A stretch of 10,260 nt of DNA from Candidatus Galloscillospira excrementavium (GCA_018711785.1 DVHW01000220.1:1-10260), one strand, 5' to 3'. Shown: positions 1-7,974, counted from the stretch's first letter. The notes: a model not told the origin generated them from the letters alone. A program made the numbers and translations.

Positions 1-1254
1 GGCGGCATCCGGGAATTCGTCACCTGGCTGAACCGCAGCAAGGATGTGCTCCACAGCAATGTGATCTATATGTCCGGCGCCCGGGAGGACTCCGTGGCGG
101 AAGTGGCCATGCAGTACAACGACGGCTATAACGAGACCATCCTCTCCTTCGCCAACAACGTCCACACGCCGGAGGGCGGCATGCACGAGGAGGGGTTCAA
201 GCGGGCCCTGACCACTGTGCTGAACGCCTACGGCCGGAAGATCAAGCTGCTGAAGGACGACGAGAAGGTCTCCGGCGAGGACTGCCGGGAGGGCCTGACC
301 TGCGTCATCTCCGTCAAGCTGACGGAGGCCCAGTTCGAGGGCCAGACCAAGGCCAAGCTGGGCAACAGCGAGATCCGGACCCTGGTGAACAACATCGTCT
401 CGGAGAAGCTGGAGGTCTTCCTGGAGGAGAACCCCCAGGTTGGCCGGATGATTCTGGACAAGGCCCTCACCGCCAACCGTGCGCGAGAGGCCGCCAAAAA
501 GGCCCGGGAGTCCATCCGCCGCAAGACGGCTCTCGGCGGCGCCGCCATGCCGGACAAGCTGCGGGACTGCAATGAGAACAATCCGGAACTGACAGAGCTG
601 TATATCGTCGAGGGCGACTCCGCAGGTGGATCCGCCACCCAGGGCCGGGACTCCCGGTTCCAGGCCATCCTCCCCCTGTGGGGCAAGATGCTGAACGTGG
701 AGAAGGCCCGGGCGGACAAGGTCTACGGCAACGACAAGCTCCAGCCGGTCATCACTGCCCTGGGCGCCGGCATCGGGGACGAGTTCGATCTGAACAAGCT
801 CCGCTATCACAAGGTCATCATCATGGCCGATGCGGATGTGGACGGCTCCCACATCCGCACCCTGCTGCTGACGTTTTTCTTCCGGTTCATGCGGCCGCTG
901 ATCGAGCACGGCTATGTGTACTCCGCTGTGCCGCCCCTGTACAAGCTGACCCGGGGCAAGGTGACGAGAGTCGCCTTCTCCGACGAGGAGCGGGACCGGG
1001 TCTCCGCGGAGCTGCGGGGGGACAACCCCAATGCCAAGGTGCTCATCAACCGCTACAAGGGCTTGGGCGAGATGGACTTTCACGAGCTGTGGGAGACCAC
1101 CATGGACCCGGAGAAGCGCACCCTGCGCCGCATCACCCTGGATGACGCCGTGGCCGCGGACGAGACCTTCACCGTCCTGATGGGCGAAAAGGTGGAGCCT
1201 CGGAAGGAGTTTATCGAGCACAACGCCAAGTATGCGGTAAACCTGGATTATTAA
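1..1254 (+). CDS. gyrB: DNA gyrase subunit B, 3' part (start lies outside the window)
   Basis: This is the ATPase and Toprim subunit of DNA gyrase, which works with GyrA to put negative supercoils into DNA. The reading frame is open from base 1, so about the first 220 residues (the GHKL ATP-binding domain) lie upstream. In window codons, the transducer-domain QTKAKLGNSEIR motif is near 112-123. The Toprim domain follows, with EGDSAGGSA from codon 204 (E204 catalytic acid) and DADVDG from codon 277 (metal-binding aspartates). Further on are the INRYKGLGEMD motif and the LWETTMDPEKR tail typical of type IIA topoisomerase B subunits. It ends in NLDY, where NLDI is commoner, and lacks the long insert of the E. 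coli protein. Codon 227 is Trp where Lys or Arg is usual (see findings). ParE is the main alternative, but gyrA directly downstream supports gyrB. Its TAA stop forms the first bases of the palindromic element. Confidence 0.97.
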   Translation, partial: GGIREFVTWLNRSKDVLHSNVIYMSGAREDSVAEVAMQYNDGYNETILSFANNVHTPEGGMHEEGFKRALTTVLNAYGRKIKLLKDDEKVSGEDCREGLTCVISVKLTEAQFEGQTKAKLGNSEIRTLVNNIVSEKLEVFLEENPQVGRMILDKALTANRAREAAKKARESIRRKTALGGAAMPDKLRDCNENNPELTELYIVEGDSAGGSATQGRDSRFQAILPLWGKMLNVEKARADKVYGNDKLQPVITALGAGIGDEFDLNKLRYHKVIIMADADVDGSHIRTLLLTFFFRFMRPLIEHGYVYSAVPPLYKLTRGKVTRVAFSDEERDRVSAELRGDNPNAKVLINRYKGLGEMDFHELWETTMDPEKRTLRRITLDDAVAADETFTVLMGEKVEPRKEFIEHNAKYAVNLDY

Positions 1255-1373
1255 GAGTGAAGAGTTGAGAGTTCAGAGTGAAGATATTGTGTTCGGAAGA
1301 GCCGGATCATGGAAAACATTCGCCTGCGGCGAAATCCATATCTCCACTCTCCACTTTTCACTCTCTACTCTAT
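1252..1373. repeat. Palindromic element of tandem heptamers in the gyrB-gyrA gap
   Basis: Two 36-base arms, 1252-1287 and 1338-1373, are imperfect inverted repeats: about 26 of 36 positions pair as Watson-Crick and several others could form G-U pairs in RNA. The left arm holds four consecutive seven-base units of the form AGAGTKN from 1254 to 1281. The right arm holds four units of the form CTCCACT or CTCTACT from 1342 to 1369. The centre carries a perfect six-base inverted repeat, TTCGCC (1319-1324) with GGCGAA (1328-1333). The gyrB stop codon forms the outer edge of the left arm. Its low G+C and A/G-versus-C/T strand asymmetry stand out from the genes either side. From memory, similar GAGTGAAGAGTGAA-type palindromes are scattered between genes of gut Oscillospiraceae, which would make this a small dispersed non-coding repeat. 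I cannot confirm other copies from this window. Confidence 0.8.
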
Positions 1374-1400
1374 CCCTAGAGATGGAGGAACGGTAAAACT

Positions 1401-3905
1401 ATGAGCAAAAAGCCCCAATACGATCCTGAGGAGATCCGGTATCCCGACCAAAAGATTGTGGAGTCGCCGCTGGTCCCCGAGATGGAGAAATCCTATATTG
1501 AATACGCCATGAGCGTCATCGTGGGCCGGGCCCTGCCTGACGTGCGGGACGGTCTGAAGCCCGTCCACCGCCGGATCCTGTACTCCATGTACGAGAGCGG
1601 CCTGACCCATGACAAGCCCTTCAAGAAATCCGCCACCTGCGTGGGCGACGTGCTGGGCAAATACCACCCCCACGGCGACGCCAGCGTGTACGATGCCCTG
1701 GTCCGTCTGGCCCAGGACTTCTCCATGCGCTATCCCCTGGTGGAGGGCCACGGCAACTTCGGCTCCGTGGATGGCGATCCCCCGGCGGCCTACCGGTACA
1801 CGGAGGCCCGTCTGGCCCGCCTGTCCGACGAGATGCTGCGGGACATTGAAAAGGAGACGGTGGACTGGGACCCCAACTACGACGAGTCCACCCAGGAGCC
1901 CAAGGTGCTCCCCTCCCGGTTCCCCAACCTGTTGGTGAACGGCTCCAGCGGCATCGCCGTTGGCATGGCCACCAACATCCCGCCCCACAACATGCGGGAG
2001 GTCATCGACGCCTGCATCTGCGTGCTGGATAACCCGGAGGCCCAGCTGTCCGACCTGATGCAGTACATCAAGGGACCGGACTTTCCCACCCGGGGCATCA
2101 TCATGGGCCGCAGCGGCATCCGGGCGGCCTACGCCACCGGCCGGGGCCGGGTGGTGATGCGTGCCCGGCACGAGTTTGAGGAGTTCGGCAACGGCCGCAC
2201 CCGCATCATCATCACCGAGATCCCCTATCAGGTGAACAAGCGGCAGCTGATCAAGAGCATGGCCGACCAGGTGGAGGACAAGCGGCTGGAGGGCATCAGC
2301 GATATCCGGGACGAGTCCGACCGCAACGGAATGCGCATCGTCATCGAGCTCAAGCGGGACGCCAACCCCCAGGTGGTCCTCAACCGCCTCTTCGCCCAGA
2401 CCCAGCTCCAGACCACCTTCGCCGTCAATATGCTGGCCCTGGTGAATGTGAACGGCCAGCCCCAGCCCAGGATCCTCTCCCTGCGGCACATTCTGGACGA
2501 GTACATCTCCTTCCAGGAGGAGGTCCTCATCCGCCGCACCCGGTACGACCTGCGCAAGGCCCAGGAGCGGGCCCACCTGCTGGAGGGGCTGCTCATCGCC
2601 CAGGACAACATCGACGAGGTCATCCACATCATCCGGGAGAGCTACGACGACGCCAAGGAGCGGCTGATGAGCCGCTTCTCCCTGGACGACGTGCAGGCCC
2701 AGGCCATCCTGGACATGCGCCTCAAGGCCCTCCAGGGCCTGGACCGGGAGAAGCTGGAAGGGGAGTACAAGGAGCTGGCCGAGCGCATCGCCTACTACCA
2801 GCAGCTCCTCTCCGACGAGGCCATGCTCAAGGGCGTGCTGAAGGACGAGCTCATTGCCATCCGGGACAGGTACGGCGACGAGCGCGTCACCGAGATCCAG
2901 GACGTGGAGGACGAGATCGACATCGAGGACCTCATTGAGGAGGAGGAGTGCGTCTTTACCCTCACCCAGGCCGGGTACATCAAGCGCCTGCCCGCCTCCA
3001 CCTACAAGGCCCAGCGCCGGGGGGGCAAGGGCATCACCGCCCAGGCCCTGAAGGAGGAGGACTATGTGGACACGGTGTTCACCGCCTCCACCCACGACTA
3101 TATCCTCTTCTTCACCAACCGGGGCCGGGTCCACCGGAAGAAGGGCTACCAGATTCCCGAGGCGGGCCGCACCGCCAAGGGCAGCAACATCATCAACATC
3201 CTGCCCGTGGAGCCGGGGGAGAAGGTCACCGCCATGATCCACCTGCGCCATTTCCCCGACGACCGCTACCTCACCATGGTCACACGGAACGGCACGGTCA
3301 AGCGCATCCAGCTCTCGGCCATCAACACCGCCCGGAAGGCGGGCATCCGCTGCATTACCCTGGAGGAGGGGGATGAGCTCATCGCCGTCCGGGAGACCGA
3401 CGGCGACCAGGCCATCCTCATCGCCACCCACGGCGGCATGGCCATCTGCTTCAAGGAGACCGACGTGCGCTGCATGGGCCGGGACGCCTATGGCGTCCGG
3501 GGCATCAAGCTGCGGGAGGGCGACTGGGTGGTGGGCGCCGCCCGGGCCAAGTACGACCACCAGGTTCTCATGGTCACCGAAAACGGCTACGGCAAGCGCA
3601 CCCCCATGGACGACTATATCCGCGCCGACGGCCCCCAGAACCGGGGCGGCTACGGCCTGAAGGGCTACCAGTGCACCGACAAGACCGGCTGCGTGGTGGG
3701 GGTCAAGGTGGTCAGCGACGACGACGACATCCTGGTCATCAACGACGCGGGCGTCATCATCCGCATGGCGGTGTCGGGCATCAACGTGTACAGCCGCTCC
3801 GCCCAGGGGGTCAAGCTGATGAATCTGGACGAGGGCGTGAAGGTCATCTCCATCGCCCGCACCGAGCACGAGGAGGAAGAGGAGAGCGGCGCCGGAGAGG
3901 CGTAA
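1401..3905 (+). CDS. gyrA: DNA gyrase subunit A
   Basis: This is the DNA cleavage-religation subunit of gyrase, 834 residues and complete. The winged-helix core opens with [18 protein letters not shown] near residues 35-52. The quinolone-resistance region [10 protein letters not shown] is at 89-98, and the catalytic tyrosine is Y133 in YRYTEARL. The long helical tower is followed by an acidic stretch (about 501-516). The C-terminal beta-pinwheel then begins, with a perfect GyrA-box QRRGGKG at 538-544, the mark of gyrase rather than topoisomerase IV. The C-terminus is a short acidic tail. The ATG start has GGAGG at 1384-1388, a rather long 12-base spacing. Residue 94, equivalent to E. coli Ser83, is Ala. 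The gene sits 146 bases after gyrB, a common Firmicutes arrangement, so the two are probably co-transcribed unless the palindromic element ends or attenuates transcription between them. Confidence 0.98.
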   Translation: MSKKPQYDPEEIRYPDQKIVESPLVPEMEKSYIEYAMSVIVGRALPDVRDGLKPVHRRILYSMYESGLTHDKPFKKSATCVGDVLGKYHPHGDASVYDALVRLAQDFSMRYPLVEGHGNFGSVDGDPPAAYRYTEARLARLSDEMLRDIEKETVDWDPNYDESTQEPKVLPSRFPNLLVNGSSGIAVGMATNIPPHNMREVIDACICVLDNPEAQLSDLMQYIKGPDFPTRGIIMGRSGIRAAYATGRGRVVMRARHEFEEFGNGRTRIIITEIPYQVNKRQLIKSMADQVEDKRLEGISDIRDESDRNGMRIVIELKRDANPQVVLNRLFAQTQLQTTFAVNMLALVNVNGQPQPRILSLRHILDEYISFQEEVLIRRTRYDLRKAQERAHLLEGLLIAQDNIDEVIHIIRESYDDAKERLMSRFSLDDVQAQAILDMRLKALQGLDREKLEGEYKELAERIAYYQQLLSDEAMLKGVLKDELIAIRDRYGDERVTEIQDVEDEIDIEDLIEEEECVFTLTQAGYIKRLPASTYKAQRRGGKGITAQALKEEDYVDTVFTASTHDYILFFTNRGRVHRKKGYQIPEAGRTAKGSNIINILPVEPGEKVTAMIHLRHFPDDRYLTMVTRNGTVKRIQLSAINTARKAGIRCITLEEGDELIAVRETDGDQAILIATHGGMAICFKETDVRCMGRDAYGVRGIKLREGDWVVGAARAKYDHQVLMVTENGYGKRTPMDDYIRADGPQNRGGYGLKGYQCTDKTGCVVGVKVVSDDDDILVINDAGVIIRMAVSGINVYSRSAQGVKLMNLDEGVKVISIARTEHEEEEESGAGEA

Positions 3906-3952
3906 GCCCTTTGCTTCCCGGGTGATTCAAGACGGTAAAATCCGCCCTCTGC

Positions 3953-3990
3953 GCCGGAGCGGGGCAGGCGTCCCCCGCCCCTGCTCCGGC
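3953..3990 (+). terminator. GC-rich hairpin after gyrA, possible weak terminator
   Basis: GCCGGAGC (3953-3960) pairs perfectly with GCTCCGGC (3983-3990), and GGGGC (3961-3965) can extend the stem with GCCCC past a one-base bulge. A run of five T is present, but at 4002-4006, about 11 bases after the stem, so this is not a textbook intrinsic terminator. It could be a partial terminator, an mRNA-processing or stabilising hairpin, or a 5' leader hairpin of the next gene. A poor promoter-like pair (TTGCTT 3911-3916, TAAAAT 3936-3941, spacing 19) lies just upstream. Confidence 0.45.
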
Positions 3991-4020
3991 ACGGCATCCT
4001 ATTTTTCTGGAGGTTCCCTT

Positions 4021-4626
4021 ATGATCATCAAGCATCTCACCGTGGGCAGCATCGGCACCAACTGCTACCTGCTGGAGGACGAGGCCGCGGGGCTCTGCGC
4101 CGCGGTGGACCCCGGCGGAAGCGCCCAGGAAATTCTCTCCGCCCTCGCCGCCGACGGGGTGTCCCTCTCCATGATTCTCCTGACCCACGGCCACTTTGAC
4201 CACACCGGCGCCGTGGCCGCCCTCCGGGAGGCCTATCCCGGGGTGAAGGTCTACCTCCACCCTGCGGACAGGGCCATGCTGGGCACCCCGGTGATGCCCG
4301 CCATCGGGGAGACTGTGGACTATGGCGAGGGGGATACGCTCTCCTTCGGCCCGCTCACCCTCCGGGTGCTCCACACCCCCGGCCACACCCCCGGCGGGGT
4401 CTGCCTGGACACGGGGGAGGTCCTCTTCACCGGGGACACCCTGTTCCAGGGCTCCATGGGCCGTACCGACCTGGGCGGCGGCAGCTATGAGGAGCTGATG
4501 GCCTCCCTCAAAAAGCTGGGCTCCCTCCCCGGGGACCGGCAGGTCTGCCCGGGACATATGGGACTCACCACCCTGGAGGCCGAGCGGAAGAGCAACTACT
4601 ACCTGATGGAAGCGATGGCCCCATGA
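4021..4626 (+). CDS. Metallo-beta-lactamase-fold hydrolase, short glyoxalase II-like (YcbL type)
   Basis: This is a 201-residue single-domain metallo-hydrolase, probably cytoplasmic with two metal ions. The metal-binding motif THGHFDH gives H56, H58, D60 and H61. The further ligands H122 (in TPGHTPGG), D139 (in FTGDTLF) and H179 (in CPGHM) are all present, so the site looks complete. The family hydrolyses thioesters such as S-lactoylglutathione or related compounds. This protein lacks the C-terminal substrate-binding domain of classical glyoxalase II, so its substrate cannot be named. The ATG at 4021 is chosen because GGAGG (4009-4013) lies seven bases upstream. An in-frame extension back to 3922 would have to translate the GC hairpin and adds unconserved sequence. 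Its stop overlaps the hemZ start as ATGA, so the two genes are probably translationally coupled. Confidence 0.92.
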   Translation: MIIKHLTVGSIGTNCYLLEDEAAGLCAAVDPGGSAQEILSALAADGVSLSMILLTHGHFDHTGAVAALREAYPGVKVYLHPADRAMLGTPVMPAIGETVDYGEGDTLSFGPLTLRVLHTPGHTPGGVCLDTGEVLFTGDTLFQGSMGRTDLGGGSYEELMASLKKLGSLPGDRQVCPGHMGLTTLEAERKSNYYLMEAMAP

Positions 4627-6140
4627 AGCTCTATCTCCGGGGCCACGACTACAAATATGCCGCCGAGCAGATGCTCCTCACCCTCTTCCCCGGCCAGCGG
4701 CCCCTCTACCCGGCCGAGCCCCCGGCGGAGGGGGAGGACTTCCTGGTCCTGACCCTCACCCGGGAAAACGGCCGGGCGGAGGGGGAGGCACAGCTGCGCT
4801 GGCAGGGAAAGACCTACGCCAGCCGGGATTCCATCCCCGACCCGGGAGAGCCGGGGGAGACGGAGGCCGACCGGGCCTATCAGCAGCTGCTGAAGCTGTG
4901 CTTCTACCGCTGCGGCACCGCCGCCCTGGGCCGGGAGCCCCCCTGGGGGGCCATGACCGGGGTGCGGCCGGTGAAGATCCCCACGAAGGCCCTCCTCCGG
5001 GGGGAGAGCGAGGCGGAGGCGGAGCGCCGCCTGCGGGAAATTTACCACGTCACCCCCCAGCGGGTGCGGCTGGCCATGGACTGCGCCCGGGCCAGTGTGG
5101 CCGCCCGGAAGAGCCTGCGGCCCGACGAGGTGTCCCTCTACGTGGGCATCCCCTTCTGCCCCACCCGGTGCGCCTATTGCTCCTTCATCTCGGCGGACGT
5201 GAAGCGGGCCCTCCAGCTCCTGGAGCCCTATCTGGACGCCCTGGAGCGGGAGATCGCCGCGGCGGGGGACCTGCTGCGGCGCAGCGGGCTCTTTGTCCGC
5301 ACCATCTACTTCGGCGGCGGCACCCCCACCACCCTCTCCGCCCCCCAGCTGGAGCGGGTGATGGGCGCTCTGGAGGCCCACCTGGACCTGAGCCGCCTCA
5401 CCGAGTACACGGTGGAGGCCGGCCGGCCCGACACCATCACCCCGGAAAAGCTCTCCGTCCTCCGCTCCCACGGCGTAGGACGGGTGTCGGTGAACCCCCA
5501 GTCCATGTCGGATGAGGTCCTCGCCGCCATGGGCCGCTCCCACACCGCGGCGGACATCCGCCGGGCCATGGCCGACGTGCGCGCGGCGGGCTTCGGCGTG
5601 GTGAACATGGACCTCATCGCCGGCCTGCCCCGGGACAGTGCGGCGGGCTTTGCCGCCTCTCTGGAGGAGGTGCTCTCCCTGGCGCCGGAGAACATCACCG
5701 TCCACACCCTGGCCCTCAAGAAGGGCTCCCGGCTGATGGCCGACCCGGAGGCCCTGCCCAGCGCCGGGGCGGTCTCCGCCATGCTGGACAGGGCGGACGA
5801 GGCCCTGCGGGGGGCGGGGTATGTGCCCTACTACCTCTACCGGCAGAAGTACATGTCCGGCTCCTTTGAGAACGTGGGCTGGTGCCGGCCCGGCACGGAG
5901 AACCTCTACAATATCGCCATGATGGAGGAGCTCCACACCGTCCTGGCCCTGGGGGGCGGGGGGATGACCAAGCTGGTGGACCCGGATTCGGGCCGCATCC
6001 TGCGCATACCCAACGCCAAATATCCATATGAATATATCCAGTCCATTGAAACCTGCCTGGCGGAGAAGGAGGCCCTCACCGCCTTTTACGCCGGGATGAA
6101 AAAGGAGGGACCCCATGGCCTATCAGCTGCAGGAAATTAA
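4623..6140 (+). CDS. hemZ: Coproporphyrinogen dehydrogenase HemZ-type radical SAM protein
   Basis: This is a 505-residue radical S-adenosylmethionine enzyme of the oxygen-independent coproporphyrinogen III oxidase group (HemN/HemW/HemZ). The cluster motif CPTRCAYC gives C179, C183 and C186 for the 4Fe-4S cluster. It is followed by the GGGTPT SAM-contact motif at 231-236 and the family VSVNPQSM and NMDLIAGLP stretches. The ~170-residue extension before the radical SAM core, containing PWGAMTGVRPVK near 107-118, matches HemZ rather than HemN or HemW. The C-terminal segment with YYLYRQK and NVGWC is also HemZ-like. The family is annotated for anaerobic haem synthesis, but HemZ activity is poorly established, and no other haem genes are visible here. 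The start overlaps the upstream hydrolase stop (ATGA). Its last 26 bases overlap the kinase gene and contain that gene's start. Confidence 0.93.
   Translation: MKLYLRGHDYKYAAEQMLLTLFPGQRPLYPAEPPAEGEDFLVLTLTRENGRAEGEAQLRWQGKTYASRDSIPDPGEPGETEADRAYQQLLKLCFYRCGTAALGREPPWGAMTGVRPVKIPTKALLRGESEAEAERRLREIYHVTPQRVRLAMDCARASVAARKSLRPDEVSLYVGIPFCPTRCAYCSFISADVKRALQLLEPYLDALEREIAAAGDLLRRSGLFVRTIYFGGGTPTTLSAPQLERVMGALEAHLDLSRLTEYTVEAGRPDTITPEKLSVLRSHGVGRVSVNPQSMSDEVLAAMGRSHTAADIRRAMADVRAAGFGVVNMDLIAGLPRDSAAGFAASLEEVLSLAPENITVHTLALKKGSRLMADPEALPSAGAVSAMLDRADEALRGAGYVPYYLYRQKYMSGSFENVGWCRPGTENLYNIAMMEELHTVLALGGGGMTKLVDPDSGRILRIPNAKYPYEYIQSIETCLAEKEALTAFYAGMKKEGPHGLSAAGN
6103..6109 (+). promoter_or_regulatory. 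Strong ribosome binding site inside the end of hemZ
   Basis: AGGAGGG lies five bases before the ATG at 6115, entirely within hemZ coding sequence. It fixes the kinase start and explains how the 26-base gene overlap can be translated independently. Confidence 0.8.
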
Positions 6141-7050
6141 CCGGCACATCCGCACCGATGTGAAGGGATTTCTGGCCGCGTGCGACCAGAGCTATCAGGA
6201 CCGGGTGCGCGCCGCGGCCGACCGCATCCAGGAGCGGATGGTGAAGAGCCCCATCGTGCTCCTCTCCGGGCCCTCCGGCTCGGGCAAGACCACCACGGCC
6301 CTGAAGATCGAGGAGGAGCTGGAGCGGCGGGGCATCAACTCCCACACCATCTCCCTGGACAACTACTTCAAGACCCTGGACCGGCGCACCGCGCCCCGCA
6401 CCCCGGAGGGGGACATCGACTTCGAGTCCCCCAAGTGCCTGGACATGGACCTGCTGGACGAGACCTTCACCCGCCTGAGCCGGGGGGAGGAGGTCATCAT
6501 CCCCAAGTTCGAGTTCGCCCGCCAGATGCGCAACGACGCCCGGGGCACGCCCCTCCGGCTGGGGAAGAATGAAATCGCCATCTTCGAGGGCATCCACGCC
6601 CTGAACGACGACATCGCCGGCCCCCACCCCGAGGCCACCAAGCTCTACATCTCCGCCCGGAGCAACGTGCTGGAGGGGGAGGCGCTGCGCTTCAAGGGCA
6701 CCTGGATGCGCCTGACCCGCCGGGCGGTGCGGGACTGCAACTTCCGGGGCACCGACGTGGCCGAGACCCTGGCCATGTGGGCCAACGTGCGCCGGGGGGA
6801 GAAGCTCTACATCTCCCCCTTCAAGAACAAGGCGGACATCCTGCTGGACTCCTCCCTGCCCTACGAGGTGTCGGTGATGCGGCACTACGCCGTGCCCCTG
6901 CTCCAGGCGGTGCCGGAGGAGAACGCCCGCCGCTCCGAGCTGCTGGACCTCATTGCCGCCTTTGACTCCTTCGAGCCCATCGACCCCGCCCTGGTGGCAA
7001 GGGACTCCCTGCTGCGGGAGTTCATCGGCGGCGGGAGCTATCACTACTGA
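6115..7050 (+). CDS. Uridine kinase / phosphoribulokinase-family nucleoside kinase
   Basis: This is a 311-residue cytoplasmic P-loop kinase of the uridine kinase/phosphoribulokinase superfamily. The Walker A motif GPSGSGKT is at 52-59. The SLDNYF segment at 80-85, with D82, matches the acceptor-binding aspartate region of uridine kinases. IFEGIHALND at 156-165 is the Walker B-like strand. A conserved basic segment with TRRAVRDCNFRG lies near 201-212. It is longer than classical Udk (about 210 residues) because of ~45 residues before the P-loop and a C-terminal extension. This matches a clostridial group usually annotated only as nucleoside kinase or uridine kinase. It lacks the N-terminal TGS/threonyl-tRNA-synthetase-like domain found in some relatives. 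The acceptor substrate is therefore not proven. The start is set by the strong ribosome binding site at 6103-6109 and overlaps hemZ by 26 bases, so it belongs to the same operon. Confidence 0.88.
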   Translation: MAYQLQEINRHIRTDVKGFLAACDQSYQDRVRAAADRIQERMVKSPIVLLSGPSGSGKTTTALKIEEELERRGINSHTISLDNYFKTLDRRTAPRTPEGDIDFESPKCLDMDLLDETFTRLSRGEEVIIPKFEFARQMRNDARGTPLRLGKNEIAIFEGIHALNDDIAGPHPEATKLYISARSNVLEGEALRFKGTWMRLTRRAVRDCNFRGTDVAETLAMWANVRRGEKLYISPFKNKADILLDSSLPYEVSVMRHYAVPLLQAVPEENARRSELLDLIAAFDSFEPIDPALVARDSLLREFIGGGSYHY

Positions 7051-7059
7051 GCCTGTCCG

Positions 7060-7077
7060 GGGCCCGGACCCGGGCCC
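7060..7077 (+). other. Short GC hairpin between the kinase gene and mrp
   Basis: GGGCCCGG (7060-7067) and CCGGGCCC (7070-7077) are perfect inverted repeats with only two bases between them, so in RNA the inner pairs would open to form the loop. No T run follows, so it is not an intrinsic terminator. It may mark an mRNA-processing or stabilising site inside the operon. Confidence 0.4.
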
Positions 7078-7117
7078 GTCTGTGGAAAAAACGAGAAGAG
7101 AGAAAGGAAGTTGTTTC

Positions 7118-7948
7118 ATGTCTGACTGCACCCACGACTGCTCCTCCTGCTCCTCCAACTGCGGAGAGCGGACGCAGCCCCAGAGCTTTCTGGAAAAGCC
7201 CAACCCCCTGTCCTCCATCGGCAAGGTCATCGCCGTCATGAGCGGCAAGGGGGGCGTGGGCAAGAGCCTGGTCACCGCCGGCCTGGCCGCCGCCATGGCG
7301 GCGCGGGGCAGGAAGGTGGGCATCCTGGACGCCGACATCACCGGCCCCTCCATCCCCAAGATCTTCGGCGTCCACGGCCACGCCTCCGGCAGCGAGCTGG
7401 GCATTGAGCCCATGTACTCCAAGGGCGGCGTCGCCGTCATGAGCCTGAACCTCCTCACCGAGCACGAGACCGACCCCGTGGTCTGGCGGGGCCCGGTCAT
7501 CGCCGGGGTGGTCAAGCAGTTCTGGACTGACGTGGTATGGGGCAACATCGACTACCTCTTTGTGGATATGCCCCCCGGGACCGGCGACGTGCCTCTGACC
7601 GTGTTCCAGTCCCTGCCTGTGGACGGCGTGGTGGTGGTCACCAGCCCCCAGGACCTGGTGCGCATGATCGTCACCAAGGCGGTGAAGATGGCCGGGCTCA
7701 TGGACGTCCCCGTGCTGGGCCTGGTGGAGAATTACAGCTACTACCAGTGCCCCGACTGCGGCAGCCGCCACGCCATCTTCGGCGAGAGCCACATCGAGGA
7801 GGTGGCCAGGGAGCTGGACCTGAAGGTCCTGGCCCGTCTGCCCATCGACCCCGCCCTGGCCGCCGCCTGCGACGCCGGGGAGATCGAGACCTTCTCCCCC
7901 AACTACCTGGACGGCGTGGCCGGGGAGATCGAGAAGGCCGGGCAGTAA
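7118..7948 (+). CDS. mrp: Mrp/NBP35-type P-loop Fe-S cluster carrier ATPase
   Basis: This is a 276-residue member of the Mrp/ApbC/NBP35 family, cytoplasmic ATPases that carry 4Fe-4S clusters to target enzymes. The deviant Walker A motif GKGGVGKS is at 43-50, DADITGPS at 71-78 and DMPPGTGD at 150-157. The C-terminal CPDC pair (C211, C214) is the expected cluster-binding site at the dimer interface. The N-terminus carries a separate four-cysteine cluster, C4, C8, C11 and C15, recalling the extra N-terminal Fe-S site of eukaryotic NBP35 though with different spacing. The usual N-terminal DUF59/MIP18 domain of long Mrp proteins is absent. ATG 7118 is preferred because AAAGGAAG lies seven bases upstream and the Cys motif begins there. 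The in-frame extension to 6953 would overlap the kinase gene and looks unlike protein. Lying downstream of hemZ, it could supply clusters to that enzyme; this is inference. Confidence 0.95.
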   Translation: MSDCTHDCSSCSSNCGERTQPQSFLEKPNPLSSIGKVIAVMSGKGGVGKSLVTAGLAAAMAARGRKVGILDADITGPSIPKIFGVHGHASGSELGIEPMYSKGGVAVMSLNLLTEHETDPVVWRGPVIAGVVKQFWTDVVWGNIDYLFVDMPPGTGDVPLTVFQSLPVDGVVVVTSPQDLVRMIVTKAVKMAGLMDVPVLGLVENYSYYQCPDCGSRHAIFGESHIEEVARELDLKVLARLPIDPALAAACDAGEIETFSPNYLDGVAGEIEKAGQ

Positions 7949-7974
7949 AACGCCCGCCGCACGGCAGAAGAAAG

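Noticed and set aside
1365..3869. 834-codon open frame on the minus strand opposite gyrA
   Set aside because: It mirrors gyrA in length, its product is rich in low-complexity Val, Leu, Asp, Gly and His stretches, and no family is recognisable. Very high G+C at third positions keeps the opposite strand free of stops.
3911..3941. Promoter for the metallo-hydrolase (TTGCTT, TAAAAT)
   Set aside because: The 19-base spacing and poor boxes make this no better than chance in a gap of this size.
3922..4020. N-terminal extension of the metallo-hydrolase to 3922
   Set aside because: It would translate through the GC hairpin, it lacks a ribosome binding site, and the family begins at about the ATG at 4021, which has GGAGG seven bases upstream.
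4599..6116. 505-codon minus-strand frame opposite hemZ
   Set aside because: It is a shadow of hemZ with the same length and near-identical span, and its product is of Gly/Leu/His/Arg-biased composition with no motif. hemZ has full family motifs.
6953..7117. N-terminal extension of Mrp to 6953
   Set aside because: It would lie in another frame of the kinase gene and give biased sequence; ATG 7118 has a ribosome binding site and starts the Cys-rich motif.
6076..7548. 490-codon minus-strand frame across the kinase and mrp genes
   Set aside because: It spans two well-supported + strand genes, has no ribosome binding site that I can see and gives low-complexity protein.
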